Assembly: GCA_946902875.1 (NCBI GenBank)
Contig: OX336343.1
Span: 8,669,754 to 8,733,753 of the forward strand
Origin: Nematopogon swammerdamellus
Lineage: Eukaryota; Arthropoda; Insecta; Lepidoptera; Adelidae
Direction: 5' to 3'
DNA length: 64,000 nt
Shown here: in pieces, positions 9,401 through 20,905 of the stretch
How positions within the stretch are numbered: position 1 is the first letter of the stretch
Layout: each line of letters begins with the position of its first letter
Notes under the pieces: generated by a model
What the model saw: the letters and a program-made list of their open reading frames with translations, nothing else
Databases searched by the model: none
Told to the model about the DNA's origin: nothing
Made by a program: the position numbers and the translations under genes

Positions 9401-12339
9401 GAAACCTCAGTGCGCGAGTCGGACTTGTAACTCATATTCTAATGGTTTTAATTAGGTAATATTTCTGTTTATCAAAGCTTTTTTTATATAGAATCACAAG
9501 TTTACACTTACACCATTATGTAAATTTGATCGAGTATTCAGCAATTCCATTAGCGATTTATATTTAAGTTACACTCATTTTAAATTTTGACAGATGAATA
9601 GTGGTTTTGTAAAAAGACTTACAGTACCCGGCAGTAAATAATGAACATCGAGTTTTAGAAAGAGACAAAGGTTGTAGTGTCATCCCTGTTGCACTAACTC
9701 GCACATTTCTGTGCGACAGGGACGCCAATCTACAGCCGGATTGTCTCTTTCTAAAGCTCAATGTTCATTATTTACTGCCGCATACTGTACATAAGTAGAT
9801 GTTTATGTTCACAATAAATTTTGGTATTTAAACAGATTAAAATCTTACAAGTACATCCCCATGGATTGTACAGTTATACCTTTGTTACACTTGGCGCAAA
9901 ACTCCTTAATGCCCAAGTGTTTGATCTTATTATGCCTGTAGCGGCTGCTGAGCGTTGCGAATGTCTTATCGCACAGCTTGCACGGAATGCGCTTCCTCGA
10001 GCCGTCTGGGAGGTGAAGCTTGAGGTGGGTGCGAAGACAACGCACATTCTTGCCGCAGTGATCGCAAACACCCTCTGTTTTGAGTGACTTGAGCTTCTTC
10101 ATAGATTTGGGACGGCCTCTTTTTCTTTTTACGGTCGAAACTGCAACGAGAATAATGAGTGAGTTCTATGCTAGGAGGAGTTGACATGTCCATTTTCCCT
10201 ATTTATAGGTGACGAGCAGTCAGTCAGCGTGTAAGCGTCCACTGCAGGACATACGCCTCTCCAATTTTCCTCCAGTCCTCCCGGCCTTCAGTGATATGGA
10301 ACCACTGCTTTCCGCCGACGTACTAGATGTCGTCGTCCCACCTAGCGGGTGGTCTTCCCACACTTCGGTTTCCGGTCCACGGTTACTCCAACGGTCATTG
10401 TCTCTTCGGCTAACGTGACGAGCAGTGCCCATACACATTTCGCTGGTTTCCGAGGGTTCGAAATCACATACTGCCTTGATGAGGGCTTTTTTGAAGTCTG
10501 TTTTAACCCTTCCGCTACGGAAGCATTATTTATAAATCTTCCTTCGCCTACACCAGGTGGCGGCCGCGATCGGCGCCGGCGCATTACTCTCGAAAAAAAT
10601 CAAGGACCTGAGGGTGTCATTGCAGGCATCCTCCCACCCCCCTTGGGTGGGAGGATATTTGTGTGGGGAGAGGGTTACACAAAATAAATAACTATAACTA
10701 CCTGTTTCATCTATTTTATTGTCATTAAGTGTCAGTACACTGAGCAACTCATCGTCCGAGTCATTCACAAACTCCACGTCGCCAAACTCTATTTCGCGCT
10801 TCACCTCCGCCGCCAAAACCTGTGCAGGCACATTTTTTATTTTGTTAAGTTTTTTTTTATGTAATTCGGTATAGGTGGCTGAGTCGGAGGGGCCAAAGCG
10901 CATGCTCCGACCAGCCAATATCACCTCCGAGAAGGTAGGTGCCATACCGGAGACTTCCCTGGATTGCTGGCTATACTGGACTAGAGGAGAACACAACCGA
11001 GGCTGCTATGCGGCCATCTTACATCCAGTACGGTGGTACCAGCCCAGTCGGCTACAATTTGAGTCTACCACCTAGTAAGGGGCAAGGGAAGTTTAAATGT
11101 AACTAATATCCATAGCTAAGATGATCAATTGAAGTACAAGATAATATAGGGAGGAGACTACACTTCTCTGCAGTGCAGAAGGTGATCTGAACGAATTGAA
11201 GAAAACAATTGCCTTAAAACAACCTTGCACACAACGCATAAGCATTGTTAGTGTATAAGTTTCCCCACAGTGTTTTCCATCACTGGGCTGATTAATAATT
11301 GTAGGTGCACGCAAATTCTTCTAAAATAAAAAAAAATCTGTCTCATTTTCAAAGTTAATTTTGTGTTTTAAGTTAATTTTGTTTGTGCAAAACTATTTGA
11401 AACATCGCAGTGTGGAGCAATGCGTCTTTTTGGATATCGCTTATCTTCCTTTTGGAATTTCAATTGATTACTCACCTCTTCTTCGGACTTCACCTCCGTG
11501 TTTTCATCTTTAACTTCATTTTTTAGATCCAGATATTTTTCTGTTTTGCTGTCAGGTGCCACGTCCACCTCGGAGTTGGACTTCCCACTAACGCTGTGCA
11601 GTTGGGAGAGAGACTGTCGTGCCAGCCGTTTGAACTTGTAAAATGACGCCAGTTTGCTGCAGCATTTCGCACAGAGCACAGCACTGGAGGCAATTTTGTC
11701 GTCTAACTGTAATTATTGTGAAGAATTAATACTTCTGCTAAATTACAAGAACTTGATTCAAGTCAAGTCTTCAGAGTACTATGAAAACAAATAGATACGG
11801 AAAGATTGTATCGATGTGTTCTTCAGCGACCACCCCACTTGCCCCTCTCCAAGCACTGGTTCTAATAAGCCTGTACTTTTCAATATGAAAAAAAAAACAA
11901 GCATAGGTATTAGATAGAGCCACAGAGCATTTGAGTTGGGTAGGAGGGAAAGGAGGTGTGGCCCGACTATACTAGTACTACTACTAGTAACACTATACTA
12001 GTAAATGTGCCATAATAAATAACACATATTCTGTGAACATTTCAATTATTATGGTTCAAAAGATACAGATCTTTTAAGGTAGGACAGACGGACAGACAGA
12101 TGGACAGATGGTGTAGGCTTAGCAAGAGGCTTCCATCCATATGGATGCGTTATGTGATTATAAAAATGCCGATAACAAATAAACGCTGTATTGTAATTTA
12201 AAATGCTGACATGTATATCGAGGCAGAACTCCATCATCTCTCGGCCAGTTGCGCGGCGGCCCCCACCCAGCGCGTACAGCGACCTGCCTTGTGCCGTGCT
12301 GCTATCGCACACCCAACAGTGTACGCAATCTTCCATCAT
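6477..12339 (-). CDS. ZAD-type C2H2 zinc-finger protein, nine fingers (8 exons)
   Basis: Exons 12211-12339, 11476-11706, 10702-10819, 9880-10140, 7853-8051, 7453-7542, 7214-7360 and 6477-6627; phases agree throughout and give 442 codons including stop TAG (441 residues). The start is the first of two ATGs just before the first ZAD cysteines (HCWVC). The ZAD is split over exons 1-2 (C-x2-C, then LCAKC and a 'LASFYKFKRLA' helix); it is a dimerisation module mostly found in insects. An acidic linker follows, then an AT-hook-like KRKRGRPKS, then nine C2H2 fingers. Fingers 1 and 3 have short C-x2-C-x9-H spacing. Fingers 3, 5, 6 and 8 are completed across introns, which supports the splicing. Likely a nuclear DNA-binding regulator; the orthologue cannot be named. 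It converges with the CCDC40-like gene. Confidence 0.87.
6985..7365 (-). repeat. Tandem array of a zinc-finger exon, period 153 bp (three copies)
   Basis: The block encoding CGKKFRCSSSL...HLKRHSG and the next C-x2-C occurs three times at an exact 153-bp spacing: anchors at 7307 (the spliced exon, 7214-7360), 7154 and 7001. The second copy reads CGKKFCCSSSL, keeps the GGGTAATACT donor and has a possible acceptor (TGCAG), but it lacks the linker and first cysteines of the upstream finger. The third copy is cut off after the SSSL motif, near 6985. Copies two and three lie in the intron before the last exon. Both downstream copies are probably exon fossils; a role as cassette exons is not excluded. 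Confidence 0.85.
7690..7800. repeat. Dispersed repeat (copy of the 640-880 family)
   Basis: Shares the CCGGGTCTATTGGCAGTAGAG-like and GACTAGCGAGTGGCCACT stretches with 640-750. It sits between the fifth and sixth exons of the ZAD zinc-finger gene. A remnant of the same start (CACCCGGGCCCATTG) is near 12520. Confidence 0.6.
8300..8745 (-). other. GC-rich, coding-like insert of unknown origin
   Basis: In the AT-rich intron between zinc-finger exons 4 and 5 there is an abrupt GC-rich block. Minus-strand frames are open over most of it; one ends EGSKISVTSPCSPADTELSE, a short tail and then a stop at about 8400. An inverted duplication (ACGGAGCTCTCCGAG near 8370 and CTCGGAGAGCTCCGT near 8450) lies inside. 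No family recognised; a transposon ORF end is most likely. Confidence 0.35.
9105..9235. repeat. Dispersed repeat (TGCCAGTTCTTCTTCGTGG family)
   Basis: Contains ACCCTGCGAAGTTTATTGCC, CCAGTTCTTCTTCGTGGG and GAACAAATCGTGACAAGTTC. Related copies lie at 25970-26095, 29975-30040 (partial) and 46355-46435 (opposite orientation). Probably the 3' end of a LINE or SINE. Confidence 0.6.
9621..9790. mobile_element. Stem-loop MITE (GGCAGTAAATAATG family, copy 1)
   Basis: Arms GGCAGTAAATAATGAACATC and its near reverse complement around 9755-9780 enclose a second symmetric section (GAAAGAGACAA / TTGTCTCTTTC). Related copies are at 37867-38035 and 55705-55853. The whole element can fold as one long hairpin. 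Confidence 0.75.
10203..10440 (-). mobile_element. RTE-like LINE 3' end
   Basis: The minus strand encodes RRDNDRWSNRGPETE and an EDHPLGGTTTSS stretch, with similarity at nucleotide level to 26478-26757. It begins on the plus strand with CAGTCAGTCAGCGTG, the TGAC-repeat end typical of this family here. Frameshifted; located in the intron between zinc-finger exons 3 and 4. Confidence 0.7.
10850..11098 (-). mobile_element. SINE, family B (near full length)
   Basis: Poly(A) tail seen as T8 at 10850, then GGTGGCTGAGTCGGAGGGGC, GAGAAGGTAGGTGCCATACC, a GACTAGAGGAGAACACAACC segment and CCACCTAGTAAGGGGCAAGG at the head end. It lies between zinc-finger exons 2 and 3. Best copy of this family in the window together with 51335-51515. 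Confidence 0.8.
12005..12155. repeat. Fragment of the GACGGACGGACG-type lepidopteran repeat
   Basis: GTGCCATAATAAATAACACATATTCTGTGAACATTTCAA..., then AAAAGATACAG and GACAGACGGACAGACAGATGG, followed by GGCTTAG. The same order is seen more fully at 44150-44375. Probably a MITE or SINE remnant just 5' of zinc-finger exon 1 on the genomic map. Confidence 0.55.
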
Positions 12340-13143
12340 TAATGGCAACAAGTTATCTATGAATTGGTGTGAAGCTGAAAAGAGAACAAAATTGTAACAA
12401 TGTCCAATCAACATACCATTTAAGTAGATTAGATGAGAAAGTAAGCGCCGGTTGGCTTACTTCATACTAGAAGTGAGATTGTACATGTGACAGACACAGC
12501 TCTCTAGCGCTTCACGGAACACACCCGGGCCCATTGCAAGTAGGTGAAATTTTCAATTGATCACGAGACCGTCCGTGTTGACATTCAACCGTAGTAGAAA
12601 CATGCATATTAATTACTAAATTGTCATACTTTTATAGTAGGTAGCACAGACTAAAATGTACCGAAGTAAGTAAAATGGCCTTTTTTCATTTGTCGCACAT
12701 AAAGATCTCGTCTTCACACAAAACATATGGATCTACTTATTTTATACGCAGTGAAATGAAATTTAAAATCAGAGGACGTAGGAAACTTCCAGAAACAAGG
12801 TTATAGGATACGCACTTTAGAAGAGATCCTTGTTCCTTTTTACAAAGTTCCTAGTCCAACCAAACCCAACTGAACTGACTGGGTAAATTGGGCTCGGTCG
12901 GGCGGGCGTAATAATTCCTTACTTGCGGGCGGCGTAATTAAGACCAGCGCATTTCTGCCAGTGCGTAGGTTTCAGAAACTTCTGTTCTTTCTATGTATGC
13001 TTTGCTTCCTGTTCCATCCACTCCAAAGATCCACCCACTCCACTCCATAGAGTTAGAGTAACTGCTCCACTCCATGATAGACGGCACCAAAGAATATAAT
13101 ACTACGGCACCACATACATACATACAATACAGGTGGGTGGAAT

Positions 13144-14023
13144 CAGTGTTGCCAACTTTTTTCTAGCTCGCCCACCAGATGCGCCAGTCGAAACCAACAG
13201 AATTTCCCCAGATTTTCAGAAATACTCAAAAATAAAAAAATATAATAACAATCGAACCCTAGAGTTGAAGGCGCTCGGTTATTTTTGCTTGCATTAGCAC
13301 CGCCTTCAACTCTAGCGTTCGATTTTTTTTATTTCATACATTTTTGAAGGCGGTTTTTATATTTTTTGAAATAGTTTTTTATTTCACAGTTTTTTTTAGT
13401 AATTTTTTGCTAATGTACTCGGCGGAATCGCTCGGCCTTCGGCCTCGCGATTCCGCCTCGCTTTCCAATCCGATTGTGACCAAATTCAAATGGGACCACA
13501 AGGGAAGCACCAGTATAAAATAAAAAAAACATTCAAAATCGATTCACCCAGTCGAAAGTTCTGTCTGAAGTTACAAAAATTCCGGTTTTTGAGGCTGTGT
13601 CTGGTCTTCAGAATAATGAAAAACCGGACAAACGTCCTTTTCAGGATGTTCAAATAAAAGGGTAGGTACGATCATTTCCAAACAAATCAATTTAGTATAC
13701 TTATTAATTATTATCAATCACAGAACAGATGGTTGCATATAAAATAATATTACTAAAATAACAATAATTGAGAGCTTCTTCGCATGAAATATGTGCAGCA
13801 TTAAACACATTTGGTTCAAATTTTGTTTAACAGATCCTTGGGGAAAGTGTAGGTACGTGTTGCAACAATTCATCGGTTTAAACACTAAATTTTTTGCACA
13901 ACCACAAAAAAAATCTGATCAAACCACCATACTCAGCACTAGACCCTAGATCGCAAATTTGGCCACCAGACGGGATTCCAAACCACCAGATCTAGTGGCG
14001 CTAGCACTAAGTTGGCAACACTG
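13144..14023. mobile_element. hAT-type non-autonomous DNA transposon (880 bp)
   Basis: Ends CAGTGTTGCCAACTT at 13144 and AAGTTGGCAACACTG at 14009-14023. It is flanked by an exact 8-bp target duplication GGTGGAAT at 13136-13143 and 14024-14031, which is diagnostic of the hAT superfamily. There is no transposase reading frame. A secondary palindrome at about 13252-13325 (CCTAGAGTTGAAGGCG / CGCCTTCAACTCTAGCG) suggests a nested small element. The region between the zinc-finger gene start and this element (12340-13135) shows nothing else recognisable. Confidence 0.92.
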
Positions 14024-14154
14024 GGTGGAATAGACATATAAATAGTGGTAATCAGTATTTATATTGGTAATCTGTGGTGGGTGGGTGGATGTGGAATAAC
14101 CCAAAGAGTAAACTGTGTGCACTTCGAGCTGTCAAAGTCGTTAGGATGGCAGGT

Positions 14155-14207
14155 TGTTGTTGTTGTTGGCCACAGATTACCAATTGTTGTTGTTGTTGTT
14201 GTTTTTT
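14155..14207 (-). repeat. (CAA)n tract, probable 3' tail of the LINE
   Basis: Two GTT/TTG runs on the plus strand (about 14157-14170 and 14183-14203) read as CAA repeats on the minus strand, downstream of the LINE stop codon. I-like elements often end in simple trinucleotide tails. The exact 3' boundary and target duplication are not clear. Confidence 0.5.
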
Positions 14208-14287
14208 TCGCCATAAATAGGCAGGCAAAGATCATCCGACCATACAGCCAATTCTCAATTTTCTTCTTTTATATTTATTTTTCGTAA

Positions 14288-17200
14288 TTATATTTTACCA
14301 ATGGTTTTTCTTATATATGTATAAATGTCTGGGTAGTTGTGTGTATTTGAAAGAATTCTTTCCAAAGATTTAGGGATCGTTTCGGAATATTTGTAATTTT
14401 CCATAAGTTGGTCTATCATGAGTAATCTTTGGATTGTGAAAGCGGGACAGTTCAAAAATATGTGGTCCAGAGTTTGCTCTTCATCTATATTGCAGTGTTG
14501 ACATAAGGAGGAATTCACTAAATTCATTCGATGAAGGTGCGCATTGAATTGGCAGTGACCCATACGAAGTCGGCAAAAAGTAGTGTAGAATTGCCGTTCC
14601 TTCAATAGCATTCCTTTGTCAAACCAGGATGTCTTCGTAATATTATTTTGAATTTTATGATACCACCTTCCTTTCTGTTGGAGAGATTCAGACCAGACTG
14701 TAGCCCATTCGTCATCATAGATTTTCGTTAGAATTGCGTGAAAGTCAGAATGTGGTATGGCAACATTTTTGATCGGGCTTTGAGACGTCAAAATTGTTTT
14801 TGCGAGGTTATCGACCAATTCATTACCTAAAACATCAATGTGGCTCGGCGTCTAAAATAATCCCACGGTAAATCCTTTCACACTCAAATCAAGTATCTTA
14901 TAAATAAAATATGCCGTTCTCGCATCAAGTTTCGTGTTTTCGATGGCTCGAAGAACGCTCTGACAATCACTGACTATTAGCCATTTACGGGAGCTCTCAT
15001 TCTGAATAGGTTCTTGATAATTCTCGATGTATTTTAAGGCTTCCAGTACGGCGAGGCCTTCAGCAGTATAAATGGTCGCTTCGCTGTTTATTTTGTATCC
15101 AAATCCTGTCCTCGTAGATTGGTCATAGATTGCCAATGAAACGTTTTGATCATTTTTGGAACCGTCAGTAAATATCTTTTTATAATTGTCGTATTTTGCC
15201 AAATTAAAATATACCTCCTCTTTTGTCGACAGACTACCATCAATGTCTACCGGAATCTCAAGAAATTTACTTGCGAATGAACCATCATAACAAGGTAATT
15301 TTTTCTCGCAAAATAATATATCTGTCTTTATAGAATTAATAAAAATTTGAACATTTTGACAGACAAAAGGAACATTATTATGCAAAGGAACACTTGCGAT
15401 CTTCTTCAATAATATATCGTCTGGTGAAGACAGTAAATGGATTATGAATCTATTTTTAAGGTATCGGAAGCGCAAACTTAAAGGAGATATGCCAGATTCC
15501 GCTTGCAAGGAATTAATTGGGGTAGTTTTCATCGCACCTGTGATAAGTCTCAAATTGCAGTTTTGTATTTTTTCAAACTTTTCAGTAAGGTTATTCTTAT
15601 GAGCAAAGCAAAGATAACCATAGTCAAAATGACTTCTTACAAGGGATTTATAAAGGATTTTCAATATTTTTGGATCGGATCCCCAAGATGTAGAGGCTAA
15701 TGATCTTAGAATATGGGATGCTTTGTTAGCTCTGTTTGAAATACTATCAACATATTGGTTCCAAGAGAGTGTTCGTGTGAATAAAATTCCCAGGAAATAT
15801 GCGCTTTCCACGACGGGTAGAGCGTGATTATTGAATTTGACCTGAGGATTGTGATAGTTTATTTTTCCAAAACATATGACTTTGCATTTTTCAATGCTGA
15901 TTTCTAAGCCTAATTTGTTGAAGTATTTTGAAAGATTTTCAAGTGCTGTATTGATTACTTTAGTAGTATGATTAAAATTATTGCTTGAAAAATAAATAAC
16001 TAAGTCATCGGCAAACTGAAGATTTGTGACTAATGGAGAAAGAACTAGGTTCAATCTCTGAATATATAAACAAAAAATTAGCGGACTTAAAATACTGCCT
16101 TGACATGTACCTTTGTAAGATAAGCGTGGACCGTACAAGTGGTTATTGAATTTTATAAAAACCTTTCTACCGTTTAGAAAATTAAATATCCAAGTGACAA
16201 GTTTATTAGGTATTCCTAGTTCCGCCAATATTGTATTTAGAACGTTATGATTTAAATTATTAAAGGCGCCCACTATGTCGAAAAAAACACACAGGAGGTT
16301 TTGCTTTTCTACTGTTGATTTGTAAATATCTAAATGAAGGTGGCTTAAACTTTCCCGACTAGATTTCCCTCGTCTGAAACCAAATTGGTTGCTAGGTAAA
16401 ACTGAATTGCTCTCGATGAAGAATTCCAGACGATGTTTAATTAGTTGTTCAAATATTTTGCCCATACACGATGTTAAAGCAATTGGTCGATACGAGTTGG
16501 GATCTCCTGATTTCTTATTTGGCTTTAGAATGGGTACTATACAGTCAATTTTCCACTCCTCAGGAATTATACAATGCTTCCATAACCTATTTAGGATATT
16601 GAGTAATATGTCCAGAGCAAAATCACTCAAGCTTTTAATCATTTTGTAGGTTATCATGTCTAGACCGCAAGCGGTATCTCTTCTTGCTCTTAAAGCTGAC
16701 TTTAATTCTTTTATTGTGAATGGATTAATTATATAAGTTTTATTTGATGTTACAGGTGCATCTGCAGGTGGAAGGTCAGGTGTCGGCTCGACGGAGTCCG
16801 GTGTATATTTTTTCAAGAAATCTAAGACCCAGTTATCGCTTTGGAAATTGGAATAATTAAATGTTTTATTGAATTTTCGCATGGTTTGCCAAATTTTGCT
16901 CATAGGTGTATTCCTATTTATTGATTCACAGAAAATTTCCCATTCCAATTTTCTTTGTGTTTTCAAAACCATTTTTTTCTTAGCTTGGAGTTTTTTAAAA
17001 TTAATGTAATCTTCACAGTTGAATGACTGTTTGAATTTAGAATAAGCCTCTTTACATTTTTTAACTGCGTCCTTACAATGCTCGTTCCACCAAGGAACTG
17101 GAACAGTACGTTTTCTTTTCCCACTAGATTTTGATGTATTTTGCGGTTTAATTTGGTCTTTTATAGCTGTATCTAGAATGTCAGTAAAGTTATTATACAA

Positions 17201-17395
17201 AGTAATTGTACTTTGTTCTATATTATAGGAAGTAGTTAGAGTATCGTCCACTCTTTCTGCATATAATTTCCATACAATATATTTTAAGTTACGTTTGTTT
17301 GACACATTAATTGTACAAGAGTCGGAAATATCTTGATTAATTAATAATTTTGTGATAATAGGTAAGTGATATGATAACTACCCATTGGGTCACCA
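14288..17395 (-). mobile_element. I-like non-LTR retrotransposon, 5'-truncated; RT and RNase H with one amber codon
   Basis: One minus-strand frame runs from about 17380 to 14288. It starts at the end of the endonuclease (SYHLPII where SDHLPI is usual), so most of ORF2's endonuclease and all of ORF1 are missing. Reverse transcriptase follows: SYRPIALTSCMGK, the FFDIVGAFNNLNH block A, QFADDLVIY block C. RNase H follows with TDGSK, TAEGLAVLEAL and VSDCQSVL. A TAG at 14852-14854 stands where a Trp is expected before PSH; the frame then continues unchanged (GNELVDNLA) to a C-terminal C-x2-C...H...C knuckle (CQHCNIDEEQTLDHIFLNC). RNase H points to the I/LOA/R1 superfamily. The element is young or little decayed. 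It looks inactive as it stands. Confidence 0.93.
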
Positions 17396-17482
17396 ATTGT
17401 TGGCGAACTGAATTCACCCCCCGCTTACTTCCTCACCTCACCGCCGACTCCGGTGGGCCTCCTGAAAGACTTCCTGGCTCAG

Positions 17483-17894
17483 TGTTTCAAATAAAAGTTC
17501 CCTTCGCCGTTATATTGGCTCCACTGTCTATCTGTCAAAACAGCGTTGAGAGTTGATATGTGTACAAATTTACCCGTACATAATTATCGGTATTTACTGT
17601 ATTTATTAGACGGTAAATTGCCATGCCTTGCCATCCAGCGGGGTAATGCAGCAAGTGTTCTAGGAACATTTGAAAATGCCCCTTTTGATAGTTATTTTAA
17701 TGTTTGTTAGGTAGGTTTATTTCTTTAGTTATTAGTATTACTTTTTTGTTATTTATTAAATAAATTACTTATACGGTAAATACCGATTACATTATTAGGT
17801 AATATAATCATCACAATCTGGCAACACGAATTTAAGCACTGACAGTGGAGCCAACATAACGGCGAAGGGAACTTTTAGTTGAATTGAAACGCTC
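17483..17894. mobile_element. TIR element (CTTCGCCGTTATGTTGG family, long copy)
   Basis: Left end GTTTCAAATAAAAGTTCCCT then TCGCCGTTATATTGG; right end GCCAACATAACGGCGAAGGG then AACTTTTAGTTGAATTGAAACGCTC. The interior shares ACGGTAAATACCGATTACAT with 22201-22463 but holds roughly 150 bp more. Non-coding. It follows the truncated 5' end of the LINE. Confidence 0.75.
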
Positions 17895-18014
17895 AATAGG
17901 ATATGGGTTTGACACCTGACAGCTCTGGCTAATCCTGCGCCTCCTACGCTCCTTTCGGAAACACTCGGGTTGACTCGGCTCGAAAGCGAACCAACTGAAT
18001 CCAATATTCGTTTG

Positions 18015-18105
18015 GTCGTTTATGTTGGCTCAGTGGTATAAGAGTGTAGGATTTTTATTTTTTCGATCTCGACCACATGGGTTCGTGTCCCTTTTGTCCA
18101 CAGAC
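18015..18105 (+). other. tRNA-like sequence (weak)
   Basis: TTGGCTCAGTGGTATAAGAG resembles a tRNA A box and GGGTTCGTGTCCC resembles a T arm / B box, about 50 bp apart. The acceptor stem does not pair convincingly and the middle is T-rich, so this is more likely a SINE head or tRNA fossil than a tRNA gene. A short inverted repeat (GACTAGGGAAAAATAAGC and reverse) follows at 18105-18140. Confidence 0.25.
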
Positions 18106-18599
18106 TAGGGAAAAATAAGCTTATTTTTTCCTAGTCTGTGCTTTTGTCAAAATTTGTTTTATTTTTAAGCATTATTAGGCTGCTAAAATTAGGTTATGGT
18201 TATTTTTTTTATAACCACCTATGAAAGCTTTATTTTCGGAAATACAAACGTAACAAAAACGACATGCGCCGCCTCAACATTAGACCTGGTTTTTTTTTTT
18301 AGACCACCAAAAACATAACTAATACATACCACACAACATCACTCATACCTTACCACACATTCCTCCTTCGAGCCGAAGTTGCCGAAAGGAGCTAAAGGAG
18401 TAGGTTGCAGGATCGAGCAGGTCTTTCACGTGGCGGACCGGTGTGTAACTTCAAAAAATACAATAAAACATGCTCAATTTTTTTTTCAGGATACAGTTAT
18501 TTTAACAGCTGAGACTTGTCTAAAGGAAGTAATTGGGAAGAAAATAAAAGAATGTTATTTGACTGCTATGTTTTATTCTCAAATAAGAATAGCAGATAA

Positions 18600-20905
18600 T
18601 GTTTAATCTATTTTGTTCATATCAAATATTTAAAAATGCTGCATTTAAACATACAAACTCAACTTCTACATACATGCGATCATGACACAAGCATTCCCGA
18701 TTGCTTATCAATTATCTATCTAGCGCTCTTAAGTGTTGTGAATTCTAAAAATAAATTGTTTGCTTCCACATATTGTCATATTAAATGAAAATTCATAAAA
18801 ATTATTCATTAACATTTTGTTCTCATTTTTGTACATAATTCTCAGAAATAATCAAATTTATTGGGTTCGCTTCCATCGCACCAACTAACACTCAAACATT
18901 AAATACTTTGTTCTTTTTTTTTATATTTATTCCAATGAATTAGATTTACAATTTTTACTATAAAATAAAATGAAATTTTTTAAAATAAAAATATATTAGT
19001 AAAGCTGCCATAACTTGCAAGTAAATAAAGAAACTGCATCTATTATATAATGTAGTAGGTGTAAGCACTACGCAAGCAGCCTACATACAGACATACACAG
19101 ACAGTGATCAGCTACTAAAGCGATAGATCACGAACCTCGTCACACTGAACAACCAGAACCGGTGGCACCGTCTAGTGCGACGCGGACCTACAAGAGTGAT
19201 CTACCTCATTAGTCAGCGATAGTACACAGCAAACACAAATCTCTCATCCTCAATAAATGTGACAAAGTACCAAGTTGTGTTAAAAAGTAGTCTTAACGAA
19301 AAATAACAATCGTAACTTAAAATAAACTATGCATAACTAAAGATATTTTACAAAATGTAATTGAACTCCTAAGCTCGGTCATCTATTATTTATAAACACT
19401 CATGTAGTCTAACATATAAAAGCTACTGAATTTTCCAACTGAACGAAATACATTACAATGTATTATTATCAGTGTTAGCATATTCTGCATCTGACCTAAT
19501 TTGCGTTTCGAAAATGCAACTTAAAATTAAATTCGCTAAATACTCTGAAAGTTCTAGCAGAAAAAAACAGCATTTTAAGACAAAATGCACAAACACTCGT
19601 TAAGAGTTATATTACCTAATGTTACAAAATAAAATGTAAGAGCGCAGATAGCGCGAGGTGCAGCTCCCAGCGAAGTTCTCTCTGCACCCGCCGCCGCTTT
19701 ACGTTTTAATTGATTTGGAATGCAGTTTCAATTACATTAAACAAAATCATGCAATAAGCAATCGGACTGATTTTATATAAAAAGTATTAGTTTGTGGTCA
19801 AATTTATTTGCTTGAAATATTCATAAAGATGGGAAATGGGAAAGGGATGTTTATAGTAAATATTTCGCAAGAATGCGGCAACATTAAAATAAAAAAAAAA
19901 GTTAAGTACACATTGGAATAGCCGGGTCGTAAACATTAACAATATGCAACTTTCTGAATATTTTACAGTATAAGATTATTTTCATAAAACAATCAGTCCA
20001 ATTATTAAATGTTCAGTGTGCACTGAGGTGTAGTGTTTAAAATACATTAAAATACAACACAATATTTTGAATCATCTATCTACTTAGGAGAGTGAAACAA
20101 AACAGAATACTAAACCGGCGAGGTCCGGGAGTGCGGACGGCCGGGCTGAAACTTCGCAAACTAATATAATAAACTTAACTCTGTATAAATACTTACAGTA
20201 AAGCATATTGCAGTTTCACACTATCCTCGCCTTGGACTATGTGCGACAACGATCTGCCGCGCTGCCACTCGCGCCTCGCTCAACATACGTTTGCGCCGCA
20301 TCAATATTTATGTCACTTCGTTATCCGTGTACAACATTCCAAACATTTCTAAAATGTTCATTAAAAAATAAAAACACAGGTGTGACATCTTATTCTGACA
20401 CTAAGTTTATCATTATGTAAATATGGCTTTTCAATGTAACTTTTTACTTAACACCGCCGGGGTACGCTTTATCCGGACTCGATTGTTTATTTGACAATTA
20501 TACTACTGCTATACAATTATATCAAATACAAAAATTTCCATACAAAAAAGGCCAAAATTCCAAGCGTTTCCAGTTCACGTGGGTATAAGTACGATACAAT
20601 GTAAATTGTAAAATAAAAATTAGGATTAAATCACACTACATATGTACGTGTTTGCGATACATCATACATACATACATCGTATCTCAATACATTAGGGATC
20701 GTAAGCAAACTCAAGCTTACTCTGCAATAACCCTAAACGTGTTGCTCGCACAACACCCGGTTACACAAACCACGATGTACGTGCACATTAATCTGAGGTA
20801 TAGTTGAATGTCGAATACTTAAGCCGTCGTTTATTACAGTCCACGAGAGGCCACCCCTCTTGACGGCCAGTAGCGGGGAGCCGGTAGTGCGGTGGGTGTG
20901 ATGGT
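18600..20905 (-). other. Probable 3' UTR / downstream region of l(2)gl
   Basis: AT-rich DNA downstream of the l(2)gl stop with no open frame of note and few repeats. AATAAA-like signals on the minus strand (TTTATT on the plus strand) occur near 18925 and elsewhere, so the transcript end cannot be fixed. Near 19080-19250 and 20080-20150 there are short GC-richer blocks without a recognised feature. Confidence 0.4.
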
